Assembly: GCA_021234155.1 (NCBI GenBank)
Contig: JAJEKV010000024.1
Location: forward strand, 16,577,030 to 16,641,029
DNA from: Isoetes taiwanensis
Lineage: Eukaryota; Streptophyta; Lycopodiopsida; Isoetales; Isoetaceae
Length of the DNA: 64,000 nt
Reading direction: 5' to 3'
A program made the translations under genes and the position numbers. The notes below the pieces were generated by a model. The model had not been told where the DNA came from and searched no databases. It saw only the letters and a program-made list of their open reading frames with translations. Positions 35,095 to 46,005 of the stretch are shown here, piece after piece; positions within the stretch are counted from its first letter, which is position 1, and each line of letters starts with the position of its first letter.

Positions 35095-36950
35095 GGATAG
35101 AATTATAAGTGCCAATGAAAGATTATGTCAAAGTGATCAAACTACGATACCATAGAAGAGTCTTGAGAAAACAAGTAGCATTGATTATGCCAGGCCACAC
35201 AAAATCAAGATGACGATGCATGTCAATGGATGCTCATAACTGAACTTGCAGCACTCGCCATAGAATATATGTGGTTGATGACATCACGAGCCTGAAGTCC
35301 CTGTAAGGATATGGCAAAGCACAAAAACGAGCTTCAATATATTCTTACCTGCTTTTTGGCCCCATATCCAATCAAACTTGTGATGCGTGTCACGTCTCCT
35401 AAACCCGGGACAAAAATGGAAGAACGAGCACCGGTCGTTGCAGTTTTACCTTCGATCGTCTATCGCAAGATTCCAACCCTGGATCTCTATGCTACCACAA
35501 AACGTAAAACTAAAATGACAACTTCCTTTTACAACAAGACGCGAATCCAGGGTCTCTGCTCCACAAGCAAATGTTCCAACCACAGGGCTAAATCTTATTT
35601 GGAATGTAAAGTTTTTTGCTTTATCTTACCTACCTTACATTTCAAGAACAGGTGTTGAGCTGGTGCCGACATCGCTCCAAGAGCAGGATGTACTCTGCTT
35701 AGGCTCCTGGCTGAAAAGGGATAAGCAGAAAGGATGTGTCTCCAACACAGATGGATCCAAAAAAATAACACCGGGAGCAAACAGAATAGTCCTGGTTAAG
35801 CCCGGCCCCAAATCTGCAAAAGTCTCAAGCAATCCAGAAATAGAAGAAATGATGACTAAAAAACTCACCGAAAGAACTTCACGGTACAACAAAAAATACT
35901 TGGTCTAGGAAAAGACGAAACGACAGATTAAACTTTGAATCGATGTCCATGCACCTCTAGAACAAACTTCTTCTGTAAGTTCTGTTAGATGAATGCAGCT
36001 GTGGTCATAATGCTCTCAGCTTTCTAAAGTGCCTTACCCTCAGTTCACGAACAAAACTAGACCAATGACTAACTGCAAAAAGGAGAAACAATCCTATACA
36101 CGACTCTATAAGCAGGCCGGACCAGGATTGATGCACAGAACAGATTATATCCTGTAGATATCGGGCCAGGGATCAGACTGCCAGGAATCAAAAGCAAGAG
36201 ATGAAGCGCAGTCCCTAGAATCGGCCAACCAGGAAGAAACGGGAAACTAGAAATACCACGGGATTGGCCACAGAAGAATCATACCTAAATTGGCTAGAGA
36301 AGCGCCACAGAAAATGAAGCAAAAGAAACGGCCACTACAGAACCAACAAATCGAAAAAAAAACAACGGGCCACTGCCAAAGTAAAACTCTGATTACTTAG
36401 GCGAGGTAGCTTGGACGTGACTTTGAAAAAGGCAGAAGCAACCGAGGTCCAATAGAAGCGGGCAAATAAAGGAAACCTATCGAAACAGAGAAAAGGAAAG
36501 AGCAAGACCAGGACTAGAGCCAGGAAAAGGGGCGAAATGAAGGAAGCGAAAATAAAAAGGGGAAAGAAAACGGCAAGAGAGATCGATTCTAAAAGCACCA
36601 GAAAAACCAGACGCTCGCGTGCAGAACCAACAAAAAACGAAAACTCACCGATCCAGATGATTTGATTCATCGCCATCCTCAAATTGGTCGGAAGCCTAAA
36701 CTTGTGAGAACCAAACGAGCACCGAGTACAACCACACCGATGGAAAAGAAGCAAACTATCGAGTGTAAAGCGACCAATCGGCAATAATTAAATTTGTACC
36801 TGGTGCAAACAAGTCCGTGGATGCAAGGCGCTAGAGAAAATCCTAGATGCCAGTCGCTTTGATGCAAAATCTAGGTAGAGTCCATGGATGCAAGTGGCTG
36901 GGGCAAAAGCTGAGTAGAACCAAAGCAACCACAATAGAAGAAGCTCAAGA
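35095..36950. other. A-rich noncoding DNA, HP-1 body near its head
   Basis: Plus strand purine-rich as in 16240-19765. Frames at 35311-35658 and 36335-36784 have no recognisable domain. A short near-repeat GTCC(G/A)TGGATGCAAG occurs at about 36811 and 36878. No gene is supported. Confidence 0.4.
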
Positions 36951-37170
36951 GAACTCCGTACAACAACAGCATTCAGCTCAAAGGAAACGCCGATGAGGAA
37001 TGCAGGAAGAGACCAGGCTTTTATGGGAGAAAATGCCAAAGAAAGCTTGCGCTATAGCAGGCTTGTGCCAAAGAAAGCTTGGATCCAAAAGCAGAGCTGG
37101 CGCCAAAACTGGCGTCCCCTTCCCTAGAATGATGGTTCTCTTCTATATAAGAAGAGAACCATTGCATTCT
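36951..37170 (-). promoter_or_regulatory. HP-1 head module, terminal copy, abutting Copia integrase
   Basis: Matches 16011-16230 with two differences in 220 bases. The palindrome is cut after ...AGAAGAGAACCATTGCATTC, where Copia-A integrase begins, so CATTC is shared by element and target or is the target duplication. This places the element start here, reading leftwards. Confidence 0.55.
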
Positions 37171-38080
37171 TCAAGTCTGAGATTTCGACAACTCATATTC
37201 TTGACTTGGTTCATTCTGACATTTGTGGCCCATTGCCACATTCACATGGCTGTGGCCGCTACTTTTTACTCTTTATTGATGATTTCTCAATATACACATG
37301 TTTGTATTCTCAAGAACAAGTCTGAGGTATTAACTAAGTTCAAGAAGTTTAAGAAAATTGTTGAAACACAAAGTGGCAGGCAATTGAAGAGATTGTGAAG
37401 TGACAATGGTGGTGAATATAAATCACATGCTTTTACCCAATTTTATGTTGAAGGTGTTCATCATGAGTTTACTATTCCTTATACACCTCAACAGAATGGA
37501 GTCTCTGAGTGCAAGAATCGTACTATCTTGAATGTTGCTTGTTGCATATTGATTCATGCGGGTCTTGAAAGTTCTTTTTGGGCAGAATCTGTGGCAACTG
37601 CTGTCTATCTTCAAAATAGATTGCTTTCTGTTGCTTTAGGTGATATGGCTCCATATCAGTTATGGACTGGCAATAAGCCAGATGTTGCACACTTGCGTAT
37701 TTTTGGATGTTTGGCTTGAGTACACATCTCTATTCGTAAAAAGTTTAACCCGATGTCTAGAAGGTGTATTTTCTTGGGATATTCTTTTGACACTAGTGGC
37801 TATCGCTTTTGGGATATTGAGGCGCGAAGAGTCATCTTGGAAAGAGATGTTATTTTTTATGAGATACGAATGGCTCGTGAAACCTACAATCCCACATCTT
37901 CCACTGTCATATTGCGTGACTTTCATACTGAAGAGGATGATGCTCCTCTTGTCCTCCAAATGTTACTAGTGCATATAACCCTCCATTACCATCTCATACA
38001 CTTCCACCTACTTCTACATCCGCTCACAACCCTTCATTACTCCCTCATGAACTTCCTTATATGTCCATCTTGATGAGCCC
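37166..38080 (+). pseudogene. Copia-A integrase core and following region
   Basis: Integrase signatures of Ty1/Copia: HILDLVHSDICGPLP (first catalytic Asp), SDNGGEYKSHAF (second Asp), PYTPQQNGVSECKNR (catalytic Glu), then WAESVATAVYLQNR and LWTGNKPDVAHLRIFGCLA, and the C-terminal RCIFLGYSFDTSGYRFWD. In-frame stops lie just before SDNGG (TGA 37396-37398) and after FGCLA, with frame changes about 37300 and 37740. An intact enzyme would insert the cDNA. The sequence resumes exactly where the pre-integrase fragment (15123) stops. Confidence 0.85.
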
Positions 38081-38434
38081 CGATGATGATAATGGTAGCA
38101 TGGATGTGGTAACATTTGCACCTACCATTGTTCGTTCCTCACACCGTCATTGGCACCCTACTAAAAGGATCTTGATTATGCCGGATGTTATTACCTTGAT
38201 GATTCTTATTCTTGTTTTACTATTGCAGATGATCCTACCACTTATGATGAGGCGGTTGCTTCTCCACGAGTGCAAATTGGAAAATTGCTATGGATCCCGA
38301 ATATGATTCCTTAATCAATAACGGTAGTTCGGTTAACTACTGTAAGGGCTCTTTTAGTATTTGCAGCTGCCCATGACTTGGAAGTACATCATATGGATGG
38401 CAAGACGGCTTTTCTTAATGGTGATCTTCAAGAA
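38081..38434 (+). pseudogene. Copia-A linker and start of reverse transcriptase
   Basis: The segments WKIAMDPEYDSLINN (about 38278-38322) and, after an internal deletion or frameshift, TTVRALLVFAAAHDLEVHHM followed by DGKTAFLNGDLQE match the Copia RT entry (W..AM..E..SL..N; TIR.LL..AA...L..H.MDVKTAFLNG.L.E). The key Asp in MDGKTAF is present. It is cut after DLQE by a LINE and resumes as EIYMEHP at 39237. Confidence 0.75.
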
Positions 38435-38503
38435 TAGAATAGAATAGAATAGTTTTTTTAACGTCCACGGAGACCAATAGGTCATGGGACCCATACAATG
38501 GGC

Positions 38504-38587
38504 TAGTACAATCATTACTACTAGGATTAAAAAACCCCTGCCTCGAAAGGATTTCAAGGGAAAAACCTTTGCAGTAATGATGATACT
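38504..38587 (-). other. H hairpin 4 (LINE 3' UTR)
   Basis: On the minus strand, outer stem AGTATCATCATTACTGC with GTAGTAATGATTGTACT (14 Watson-Crick, two G.U, one mismatch). Core GGTTTTTCCCTTGAAATCC, then AGGCAGGGG and TTTTTTAATCC. Confidence 0.75.
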
Positions 38588-38606
38588 AGACAAGCAGAGA
38601 TAATGA

Positions 38607-39232
38607 CTACTGAGGGCTCAGTAATTGCAGACGTTTATCTAGAACCTCAAGTATGTATAATGCCAAGTCATGCACAGATGGTGCTCTGAGAAGTTGTGGA
38701 AGCGTGGAATGGAATGCTAAGGTCAAAAAATGATTCCGGACTATCTCAAAAGCAAGGCAACTCAGAAGAGTATGGCTTTCATCTTCAATAACCTGTAACT
38801 GGCAACAAGCACATAGTCTCGCTTCTCGCGGCAATTGCGGCCGCTCCCATCTACCTGTCTCAATCCGTAGCCTGTGGGACCCCGTGCGAATTGATGCAAT
38901 AGCTACAAGCTTGTTCCTGGACAATGAAGCAAGCAAATAAGCTTGGGGCCCTGGTGCCAAGGTGGGATTTATGTGTGCATGATAATGACCAGTTTTCACT
39001 TGGGCCAAAGTAACTGCGTCCCATATCTTTTGAGAAAAACGACCATTGAGATATTGTTACAAAAGCTCGGGATCAGAACTGGCAAGCAGCAGGCAGTGCT
39101 CTGGTTGCACAGCCCAACGGGCAAACCATGTAGTGCAATGCTCTTTCCAACATCGTTTCAAACGCTGAGGAGATTCAGTCATGGCAAGTGCAAGAACAGG
39201 ATACCTAACATCATCCATGTGGTGCACCTTGC
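38607..39232 (-). pseudogene. LINE ORF2 C-terminal domain with CCHC motif
   Basis: On the minus strand RLKRCWKEHCTTWFARWAV and QKIWDAVTLAQVKTGHYHAH lead to HRLRIETGRWERPQLPREAR and the finger CACC...H....C (C-X2-C-X9-H-X4-C). One TAA near 39056 and the missing 5' end make it non-functional. It is homologous to the C-terminus of the LINE at 9873. Confidence 0.8.
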
Positions 39233-39236
39233 AGAA

Positions 39237-39453
39237 ATTTACATGGAGCATCCAGTTTGATATGTTGTTCAAGGGAAGGAGACTATGGTATGTCGGTTGC
39301 AAAAATCACTATATGGGCTTAAGCAGGCTTTACGAGCATGGTACTTGAAGATGAACAATTTCCTATCATCAGCAGGATATCTACCTAGTGCAGCAGATTT
39401 AAATCTTTATGTCAAGAGATGCAGTGGACGATTTGTTATTATAGCTCTATATG
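39237..39453 (+). pseudogene. Copia-A reverse transcriptase, central part
   Basis: EIYMEHPV, VCRLQKSLYGLKQALRAWY, FLSSAGYLPSAADLNLYVKR and FVIIALY are consecutive Copia RT motifs (usual ...KSLYGLKQAPR.WY...D..LY...). The next motif, YVDD, is interrupted by CACTA-1; coding resumes at 46023 as VDTILAASDIN. One or two substitutions, such as KQAL for KQAP, are visible. Confidence 0.85.
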
Positions 39454-39482
39454 GTGCACTACAAGAGAATGGATGTTATGCG

Positions 39483-39915
39483 TCAGAATAATCGTCAGGC
39501 AGTCTTTGTTAAACAAAGAACTGAACAGACACCTGTGGGTGACGAATTGCCTGACGAATTTTATCTGACGATTGTGCGTCAGACTAAACGTTAGGTAAAT
39601 CGTCAGGTTGTCTGACGATATAGCGTCAGATTTTTCGTCAATATATTGTCAGAGTTTGCATCATACTAATCGTCAGGCCAATCGTCAGCCTTTGCATCAA
39701 CCAAATCGTCAGGTTTTTCGTCAGCATGTTCGTCAGCTTTTGCGTCAAAAAGATCGTCAAAGTTTTTGTCAGCAATTGCGTCAACAAATTCGTCAGGATT
39801 TTCGTCAACAACTTCGTCATTTCTTGTGTCAGCAAAATCGTCAGGATTTTGGTCAGTTTTTTTGTCAGGCTTTTCGTCACAAAAAAGGTCACAGTTTTCG
39901 TCATTAACATCGTCA
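39483..39915. repeat. CACTA-1 left subterminal repeats
   Basis: Several tens of GTCAG/CGTCA motifs, mostly as TCGTCAGG or TGCGTCA about every 10-14 bp, in both orientations at the outer end and then in one. In En/Spm such arrays bind the accessory TnpA protein. The open frames here (for example TKTLTK repeats on the minus strand) arise from the periodicity. Confidence 0.9.
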
Positions 39916-40566
39916 CTTGTTTAATAAATTGCTCATTTCAAAATTTTATGTTTCTTGCTATTAAAACGGGTGCTGGAGACAATATTTCTTGACTACTCTG
40001 AATCTATATGTATTAAGACTCATTTGAAGTCTTGATACGTTATGATCCCATTTGTGGAACACCTTCCAGTATCAGCATTAATTTATAATGCTACATTCAG
40101 CCCTATAATCCAAGATGTGATGTCAATAGTTTTTATTAGCTAAAGCACCTTAGCGATCATCAAGCTATAATGTTAACAATGCCATGCTATATTTTAAACA
40201 TCATATTGAAACCATACTCATAATCAGAGTAAATGATAGAGCAACTGCATGCCACACAATCTGCTATGGCCTTATAGTTCCAGGCTGATATGACAATCAT
40301 TACTTTTAGCAAATATATAAGACATGGTCTTTTCACAAGGCATTGTATGGGATGTAGAGATGGGTGTTGGGTTCAACATACGAGTTGACTGGACACTGCG
40401 ACCACCAGAGGCAACATGATTGCGGAGATATCCCAGCTATGGAAATAGAGATTGCGGAGATATTATGCCAATTATAAGATCTATTTCCCACCAGTATATT
40501 TGATCTTCAGGTTTGACGTAACTATTTAAACAAATTTCATGTACCAATCATAAATGTTATTCTTAG

Positions 40567-42044
40567 GTACATTTGTTGGTGCATTTGCCGCAAGAAATAT
40601 TGCTCGTGGGTCCAAACCCTTCAAGATGGATGTTCTTTTTAGAGAGATATATGAAAGTATTAAAAGGTTTTGTGCGCCAGATGGCAAGGCCTGAGGGATG
40701 TATGGCAGAAGGACATCTTATTGAGGAGACATTATTCTTCTTGACAGACGCCACCATGTCAATAGATCCAAATGCACCAAAGATTTGGAAGAAAGAGGCT
40801 CCTGATTGGTTAGAAGGTGAAGTCTTGCAGGGTCTAGGTAAACAAAGGAGGTTAAGTGATGAAATGTTTGAAGGTATCAACAAATTTATTGTGAACAATA
40901 CAGATAGCCTTAAGAGGTGGGTGGAGTTGTATAAAATTGAGAAGACACAAAGAGATAGCAATAGGAAAGCATATGCTGCAAGAAACCGTCGAGGACATCA
41001 TAGAAGAGCCATACAATACCCTCGCGAACTAATGCCTCTACCTGATTCTCCACCCCATTGGTGGTTGTCACAAAAGCTTAGAGAAGCTGAAGAAAATGGA
41101 GAAAAAATTCAAGAGGATGACCTCAATATTGCATTTGGTTCTGAAAAATCGGCAAGTTTCTATTTGTTGTTGTCAATATGTATTTTGTGTTTGCTAACCA
41201 TCTCACATCACTTATATATGTAACCAATATGCAGGCTAGGTTTCATAATTCAATGTGGGCATATGGTGCACACTTTCGAATTGATGACATTGACAAGGCT
41301 CGCATCACTTTTGATTCTGGAATCATAGCCTCGTTTAATCAAAAGAGTCAAGCAAGTACTAGAGATGATAATCCTATTGATGGAGAACTTGAATATGTCG
41401 GGGTCATTACCGATATCATTGATGTGGATTTTCGATCATTTTGACAAACCGTACTAAAGGCCAAGTGGTTCAAACCTTTATATCATGGATGAAACCAAAC
41501 AATGCGACCACATCCTTCTGGATTTTTTGAAGTTGACTCCACGCATGTCTTAGTCGACAGAAGTGAGCCATATGTGTATCCACATCAGGTTCAACAAGTT
41601 TTCTTTCATGTCAACCCTCAAAATAATGCGTGGTGGATTGTAATTCCCACGGAACCAATGTCACGTAGATATATTTGCAACACAAATGTCGAGAAAGAAG
41701 GGCAAGAGGAGCAAGAAGAAGAGGTAGAACATGAGCAAATGATGGAGTTTGTGGAGCCAATAAACATAGAAGAATACAAAGCTCAAGAGGGAACGAGCAA
41801 TCAAGGATTGAGAGTCTCGATGCATATCGATGAAGATGACATCGAGGAGGAAGTTGAAGAGGGAACAAACAATCAAGAAGTAATATCATCGATGAATTTT
41901 GTTGAAGATTATATTGAGGAGGAGGAAGATATTGAGCTCCAAACTCCAAATAAACGACAAAGACTACTCTTACAACTAGATGATGATGAATGGGAGGACA
42001 TTGAGCATGATTTTGTGGACGAGGGTTTAATGTCTGGTGAATAG
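40567..42044 (+). pseudogene. CACTA-1 TNP2-type transposase, C-terminal domains only
   Basis: Exon 40567-41151 follows a good acceptor (TTCTTAG) and encodes VHLLVHLPQEI, RWMFFLERYM and QMARPEGCMAEG: DUF4218, which follows the catalytic TNP2 domain. A GC-AG intron (41152-41234, GCAAGT...TGCAG) joins in phase 0 to ARFHNSMWAYG, then DUF4216: YVGVITDIIDVDF, KAKWFKPLYHG, EPYVYPHQVQQVFFHVNP and WWIVIP. Two in-frame TGA codons (41442 and about 41487) interrupt otherwise open coding. The tail is very acidic (EEVEHEQ, EEEEDIEL). The catalytic domain is absent, so the element cannot move by itself. Confidence 0.8.
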
Positions 42045-42430
42045 AAACAAACTTTTATCTTATATTAAGTTCAATCTATTCCCCATATATAATGGTTTTC
42101 CTTTGATTAAAATAGTGCGTGATTTCCTATCTTTCCATTAAAGTTTTGTGCCTTTTTATCTTAAGAGCTTGAACTTTGCTAAATTGGATATGTAAGATCA
42201 TCAAGAGTTTCAAAATTACTACCTTAGCATTCGATTATGATGGTTCTTGTGTATATCAAAAGCATTTACTAATTATAGTTGGTTGCTTAATTTGGTAGAT
42301 GTAAATACTTTGATAATCCTTCAAATATTAAACCAATTAACTAATGCTTGCCCCATCACATTGTACACACATGGCAAACTCCATGTCTCTGGGACATTCA
42401 AAGTGGAAAAAAGAATCATAAAAGAACCCA
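42045..42430. other. AT-rich 3' flank of the transposase remnant
   Basis: No domain or repeat recognised; the frame at 42247-42498 is not supported. Confidence 0.4.
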
Positions 42431-43260
42431 CAAGCAAGTATAGGAGGACTCGTACCTCTACCAAGTATGCAATACATGCCCAGGGTTTAAACCCTTGACC
42501 ATCTAGCCTTGGGGTATACCCCTTAGCCATGTACTACAACAAGAAGGTTGTGCACCATGCTATAAAAATATAAGCAAACATAGCTAAGCAATACCACACA
42601 CACGGGGGACTCGTACCGCCACCATGTACAATGTAAGGGATCAAACCCTTGACCAAATAACCTTTGGGCACTCCCCTCGGTACTATAACATGACCAAATA
42701 ATCTTTGGGCACTCTCCTCGGCACCATAACGTAACCAAGAAGGCAATAAACCCTTGGGGGGATTCATACCTCCACCATGGGAATGAAGATACAGAATACA
42801 AAAAGATACAATTATTAAGCGCTCCCCCTACGTGCTAATAAACAACCCAAGGTAGACCATTCGCCCATGGGAAAACTCTTACACACCATGAGGAATAAGA
42901 TACATACGATACAAGGATTCGACCCCTAGATCTCTAGGCCTTCAATAACATTAACTTTAGTACCCTTAACCATATATGCAAGGGGGTCTTTAAAAAAAAA
43001 AAAAAACCAAGGAAAAATTTCTTACCTTACAATTAACAAAGTGCAAGGGGATTCATACCTCCACCTTACACACATTACATGTAGAATTACCCTTGGATGG
43101 AAACCTAAGCAAGCTAGGAAAAATCACCTTGGGGGGACTGCCACCAAGGGACTAATACAAAATAAATGTTATAATCTCTCAATTTACAAATATATTACTA
43201 GGGATTGATCCCTAGCTCCCAAGGCCCTTGGCACTTATAATTTCCTTTATGACCATTAGG
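42431..43260 (-). repeat. Cluster of tRNA-like (SINE-type) repeats
   Basis: On the minus strand, B-box-like motifs recur: GGTACGAGTCCTCC (about 42445), GGTACGAGTCCCCC (42605), GGTATGAATCCCCC (42757), GGTCGAATCCTTG (about 42925) and GGTATGAATCCCC (43053), often preceded by CATGGTGG or TTGGTAGA. Upstream partners such as TGGCTAAGGGGTATACCCC (42510-42528) resemble an A box. TTGGTCAAGGGTTT.A is shared by two units. This fits degenerate tRNA-derived SINE heads in a row; none folds as an intact tRNA by eye. Confidence 0.5.
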
Positions 43261-43455
43261 GCAAGGATAGTTTAATATCCAAAGGAAAATGGCTTAAGAT
43301 AAAAGTGAAGACCATTGTGGAAATCTAACCACATGTGCGATTCCCGAGCATGAACATTATAGCTTAAGTGACGGCTCCTAGCCATTGATGTGGTAGTGTA
43401 TCCTCTGAGTGCCATATTTACTATAAACTCTTGCCAGGGTATTAAAGAGTGGCTA

Positions 43456-44039
43456 TTCATGACACACTGCCCCCTTCAGGCAAGTGGTCTCTGCAGCTTC
43501 CGGATTCTCGATGGCGCTCGGTTTGGACGTGGACATGGAGCCCACTTCCCCCACCGAAGGTTAGGGTGCTTCTATGGCAGGTGGTGCACCGCTGTATCAG
43601 GGTGAATGCCCTTGTGAGTCAGTTTAGGCCGGGTGTGAGCCCTCTCTGCCCTTGTTGTGGCCTTCATCGTGAGACTGTGGAGCATTGTCTGGTTTTATGC
43701 CCTCATTTGCAGGCTGCCTGGGATTGGGTTAGGGCTCTGTTTCAGGTGAGATTGACTAGTCAGCAGTTGCTGCTTCATGTGTATCCTGGTGCTTGGCCGC
43801 TCTTGCGGCAACAAGCCTTGCATCTGTGCGTGGCTTGGTTGGTGTGGCTGATTTGGAAGCGGCGGCGGTTGTGGATCTTTCAGGGGATTCAGCAGCCTGC
43901 AGCCTCTCTGATTCCTCGACTCAGGTACAAGCTATTTCAAAGCTTTCTGGTGTTCCCGGGATTAGTAGAGCGGAAGTTTGCCATTTGGCGGGACTTCTTG
44001 GGTGTTGTAAATGGTGATGGTCAGTTTGTACAGCAGTAG
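43456..44039 (+). pseudogene. LINE ORF2 C-terminal zf-RVT domain
   Basis: The open frame contains PPPKVRVLLWQVVHRCIRVN, then CPCCGLHRETVEHCLVLCPH and AAWDWVRALF, the zf-RVT pattern of plant L1 elements (P.KV..F.W....I.....L......C..C....E...H....C..A...W). It helps the RT bind its template. The RT and endonuclease are lost by 5' truncation, but this part has no stops. Confidence 0.8.
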
Positions 44040-44182
44040 AGTTGCAGTTTTTCTGTGAGTTTGTTGTGGAGTGTCGAGGTATCGCTGTCTCTTTGGGGCA
44101 GTTCTCCTTCCTCCTCACTTGCTTTGTAACATTACCATTCTTTTAATATATTGATGACACAGTTCTTCAAAAAAAAAAAAAA
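43456..44182 (+). mobile_element. 5'-truncated L1-type LINE with poly(A) in CACTA-1
   Basis: Flanked by the direct repeat AAAGAGTGGCTA (43444-43455, and overlapping the poly(A) end at about 44180-44191). It ends in a run of about 14 A. It encodes the zinc-finger C-terminus of ORF2. Its 3' UTR lacks the GGTCTCCGTGGAC phrase of the pentamer-tailed group, so it is a different LINE lineage. Confidence 0.8.
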
Positions 44183-44575
44183 GAGTGGCTAAAATTCGTC
44201 AAATGGCGATTTTTTAGACCTTTAGTCAAATTTTGTGGCTAAAATTAATAAAGATAATTTTTTAAAGAAAAAATGAATTTAGCCATTCCAAAAGGGGGGA
44301 AATTTTGGATGCCTAAAGTTTAGCCAGGATTGACTGCATCATGGTATGCTAAATCGCCTTCTTTGAAGCTGATTAAGTGCACCCTAATCAATTCAAATAG
44401 CCATGTTGAATCTATTCAGGTAATTTAGGAATCATCATAAGCTATATCAATCATGCTTTGATGGATATTGAATGTGAATCTATAAGTTGTTTAGGTCAAA
44501 GTTTATGAAGAATGTTATGCAGTGAGCATTTTAAGCTCCAACTAATAGTGTTTTATTCTTGCAATGGTTGACCTT

Positions 44576-44627
44576 AGAATAGAATAGAATAGAGTTTTTA
44601 TCATCCACTGAGACCAATTGGCCTATG
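44576..44627 (-). mobile_element. LINE 3' tail only, about 50 bp
   Basis: (AGAAT)n then GTTTTTATCATCCACTGAGA and CCAATTGGCCTATG, the terminal bases of the pentamer-tailed LINE family on the minus strand. An extreme 5' truncation. Confidence 0.7.
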
Positions 44628-45259
44628 CACCAAGTTAGCCATTTGGATGCATTTGACCCCGACATAAATATGTGTGTTCCCTGAAAAGATGTTGTTTGCT
44701 CCTTATGAATTGTACTTTAAATCTTTGTTATTGTTTTGTAATGGAAGCATATTGAATTAGTTGTCATTCATGTGGTAATGAGTGCTCAAAATTTGAAGTT
44801 AAATAGTTGCACTTTAGCCACCAACCAAGAAAATTTTGCAAATATAAGAATTTCATATCATATAAATTTTACATTTTAGCCAAGTGGGAAGGTAACTAAA
44901 GGGTTTAAGTTTATCAAATTTCGTTTAATAAAAATCTATGAACTTTTATTTTTATTAGGTTTAGCCAACTTTAATTTGAATAGAAAAACATTTAGGACCC
45001 TTAAAATTTACCCTGAACCCTTGCCGCATTTACAGTAGGGTCTCGATCGGATTCGCATGGAGATAGTTCACGATTCATAGCTACATCAAATTTTGTGGTA
45101 ACGGACTATATATTCATGACCAGCGCCATGGCTTAGCTCTAGATATGCCATCGCCATATTTATTCTTTGAAAATAGACATCTAGTGCTCTATAACAGAAT
45201 GACATGCAAGGGCTCTAGACATGCATAATGCATGGGCATGCAAATGAAGATGAACCACC

Positions 45260-45338
45260 GAAGTTGATCACCATAGCACAGAGATTTTCGCAACATTCTG
45301 AAGTTGATCGCCATAGCACAAAGATTTTCGCAACATTT
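45260..45338. repeat. Tandem duplication, 40 bp x 2
   Basis: GAAGTTGATC(A/G)CCATAGCACA(G/A)AGATTTTCGCAACATT twice, two differences. Confidence 0.9.
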
Positions 45339-45639
45339 TTGCAAGCTATGGTGCATTGGAGCCTTGGTGATTGAGGCACAGAGACAATGGACCAATGCTA
45401 ATCACATGTAATAGGAAAAACTTGAAGATAGCATTCCTACCTACATGGAAGATGATTTATCAGAATACTCTAGCCAGGGATGGAAATTTATAGGTTGTCC
45501 CCTTAGGAACTTAATCAAGCTTGGTCAAGTAATACATCATTAGATAGATCAAGGAGACAGCTTTCTAAAACACCAAATTTCATCTCAAACAGACTTTTGA
45601 ATCAAAAGTTATGAGTAAAATTGTGTTAGTGCCTTTAGA

Positions 45640-46005
45640 ATGACTTTCCTGACGATTTTTTTGACGTTTTGTATGACGTAAAGCCTGAATAATCCCTGAC
45701 GAAATCCCTGACGCTATGCCTCACGATACGCCTGACGAAATCCCTGACGTTATCCCTGACGGAAACCTCTGACGCAAACGATGACGCATAAGATGACGCA
45801 AATCCTGACGCACATTTTCTGACGCTTATTCTGTCAAAATACCTGACGAATCATCTGACGTTTGTTCTTGACGAACAAACTGACGTAATTTCTGACGAAG
45901 GTTCGTCAGACAAAACGTCAGGTGGATTATCGTCAGTTTTATCGTCAGAGAAATCGTCAACCATAATGTTTTGAAAATGCCTGACAATTTATCTGACGCC
46001 TAACT
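45640..46005. repeat. CACTA-1 right subterminal repeats
   Basis: CCTGACGAAATCCCTGACGC and similar CTGACG motifs about every 10-14 bp, in inverted orientation relative to the left array, ending in CGTCAGG motifs of the other orientation near the tip. Confidence 0.9.

Larger units (their letters stand above)
15124..37165 (-). mobile_element. HP-1: outer hairpin-headed, non-coding element (composite)
   Basis: Interrupts Copia-A between pre-integrase and integrase. The flanks CATCC (15119-15123) and CATTC (37166-37170) are consistent with a 5-bp duplication with one change. Read on the minus strand it opens with a 220-bp head module (37170-36951), continues as pyrimidine-rich DNA, and repeats the same module at 16230-16011 before a 0.9 kb end. 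HP-2 (23493-35089) is nested inside. No gag, RT, integrase or transposase motif is visible in what remains. LTR-like behaviour is possible, but the repeat shared by the two ends is only about 220 bp. Class unknown. Confidence 0.4.
38435..39232 (-). mobile_element. 5'-truncated LINE with (AGAAT)n tail in Copia-A RT
   Basis: Flanked by AGAA (38431-38434, 39233-39236). On the minus strand it carries the ORF2 C-terminus, a 3' UTR with hairpin H4, TTGGTCTCCGTGGACGTTAA and an (ATTCT)n tail. Confidence 0.8.
44192..45640. other. CACTA-1 interior, AT-rich noncoding
   Basis: Contains repeated TTTAGCC / GTGGCTAAAATT motifs near 44190-44330 and 44810-44970, the LINE tail at 44576 and the tandem repeat at 45260. 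No coding domain. Confidence 0.5.

Noticed and set aside
39600-39910. CRISPR-like regular repeat array
   Set aside because: Repeats are 7-10 bp, irregular in spacing and bounded by CACTA termini in a plant genome.
39608-39992. Repetitive frames such as NRQPLHQPNRQ or TKTLTKILT
   Set aside because: They arise from the periodic TCGTCAG subterminal repeats of CACTA-1, which are transposase-binding arrays.
43449-44039. Independent host gene
   Set aside because: zf-RVT motif, poly(A) and a 12-bp target duplication show it is a 5'-truncated LINE.
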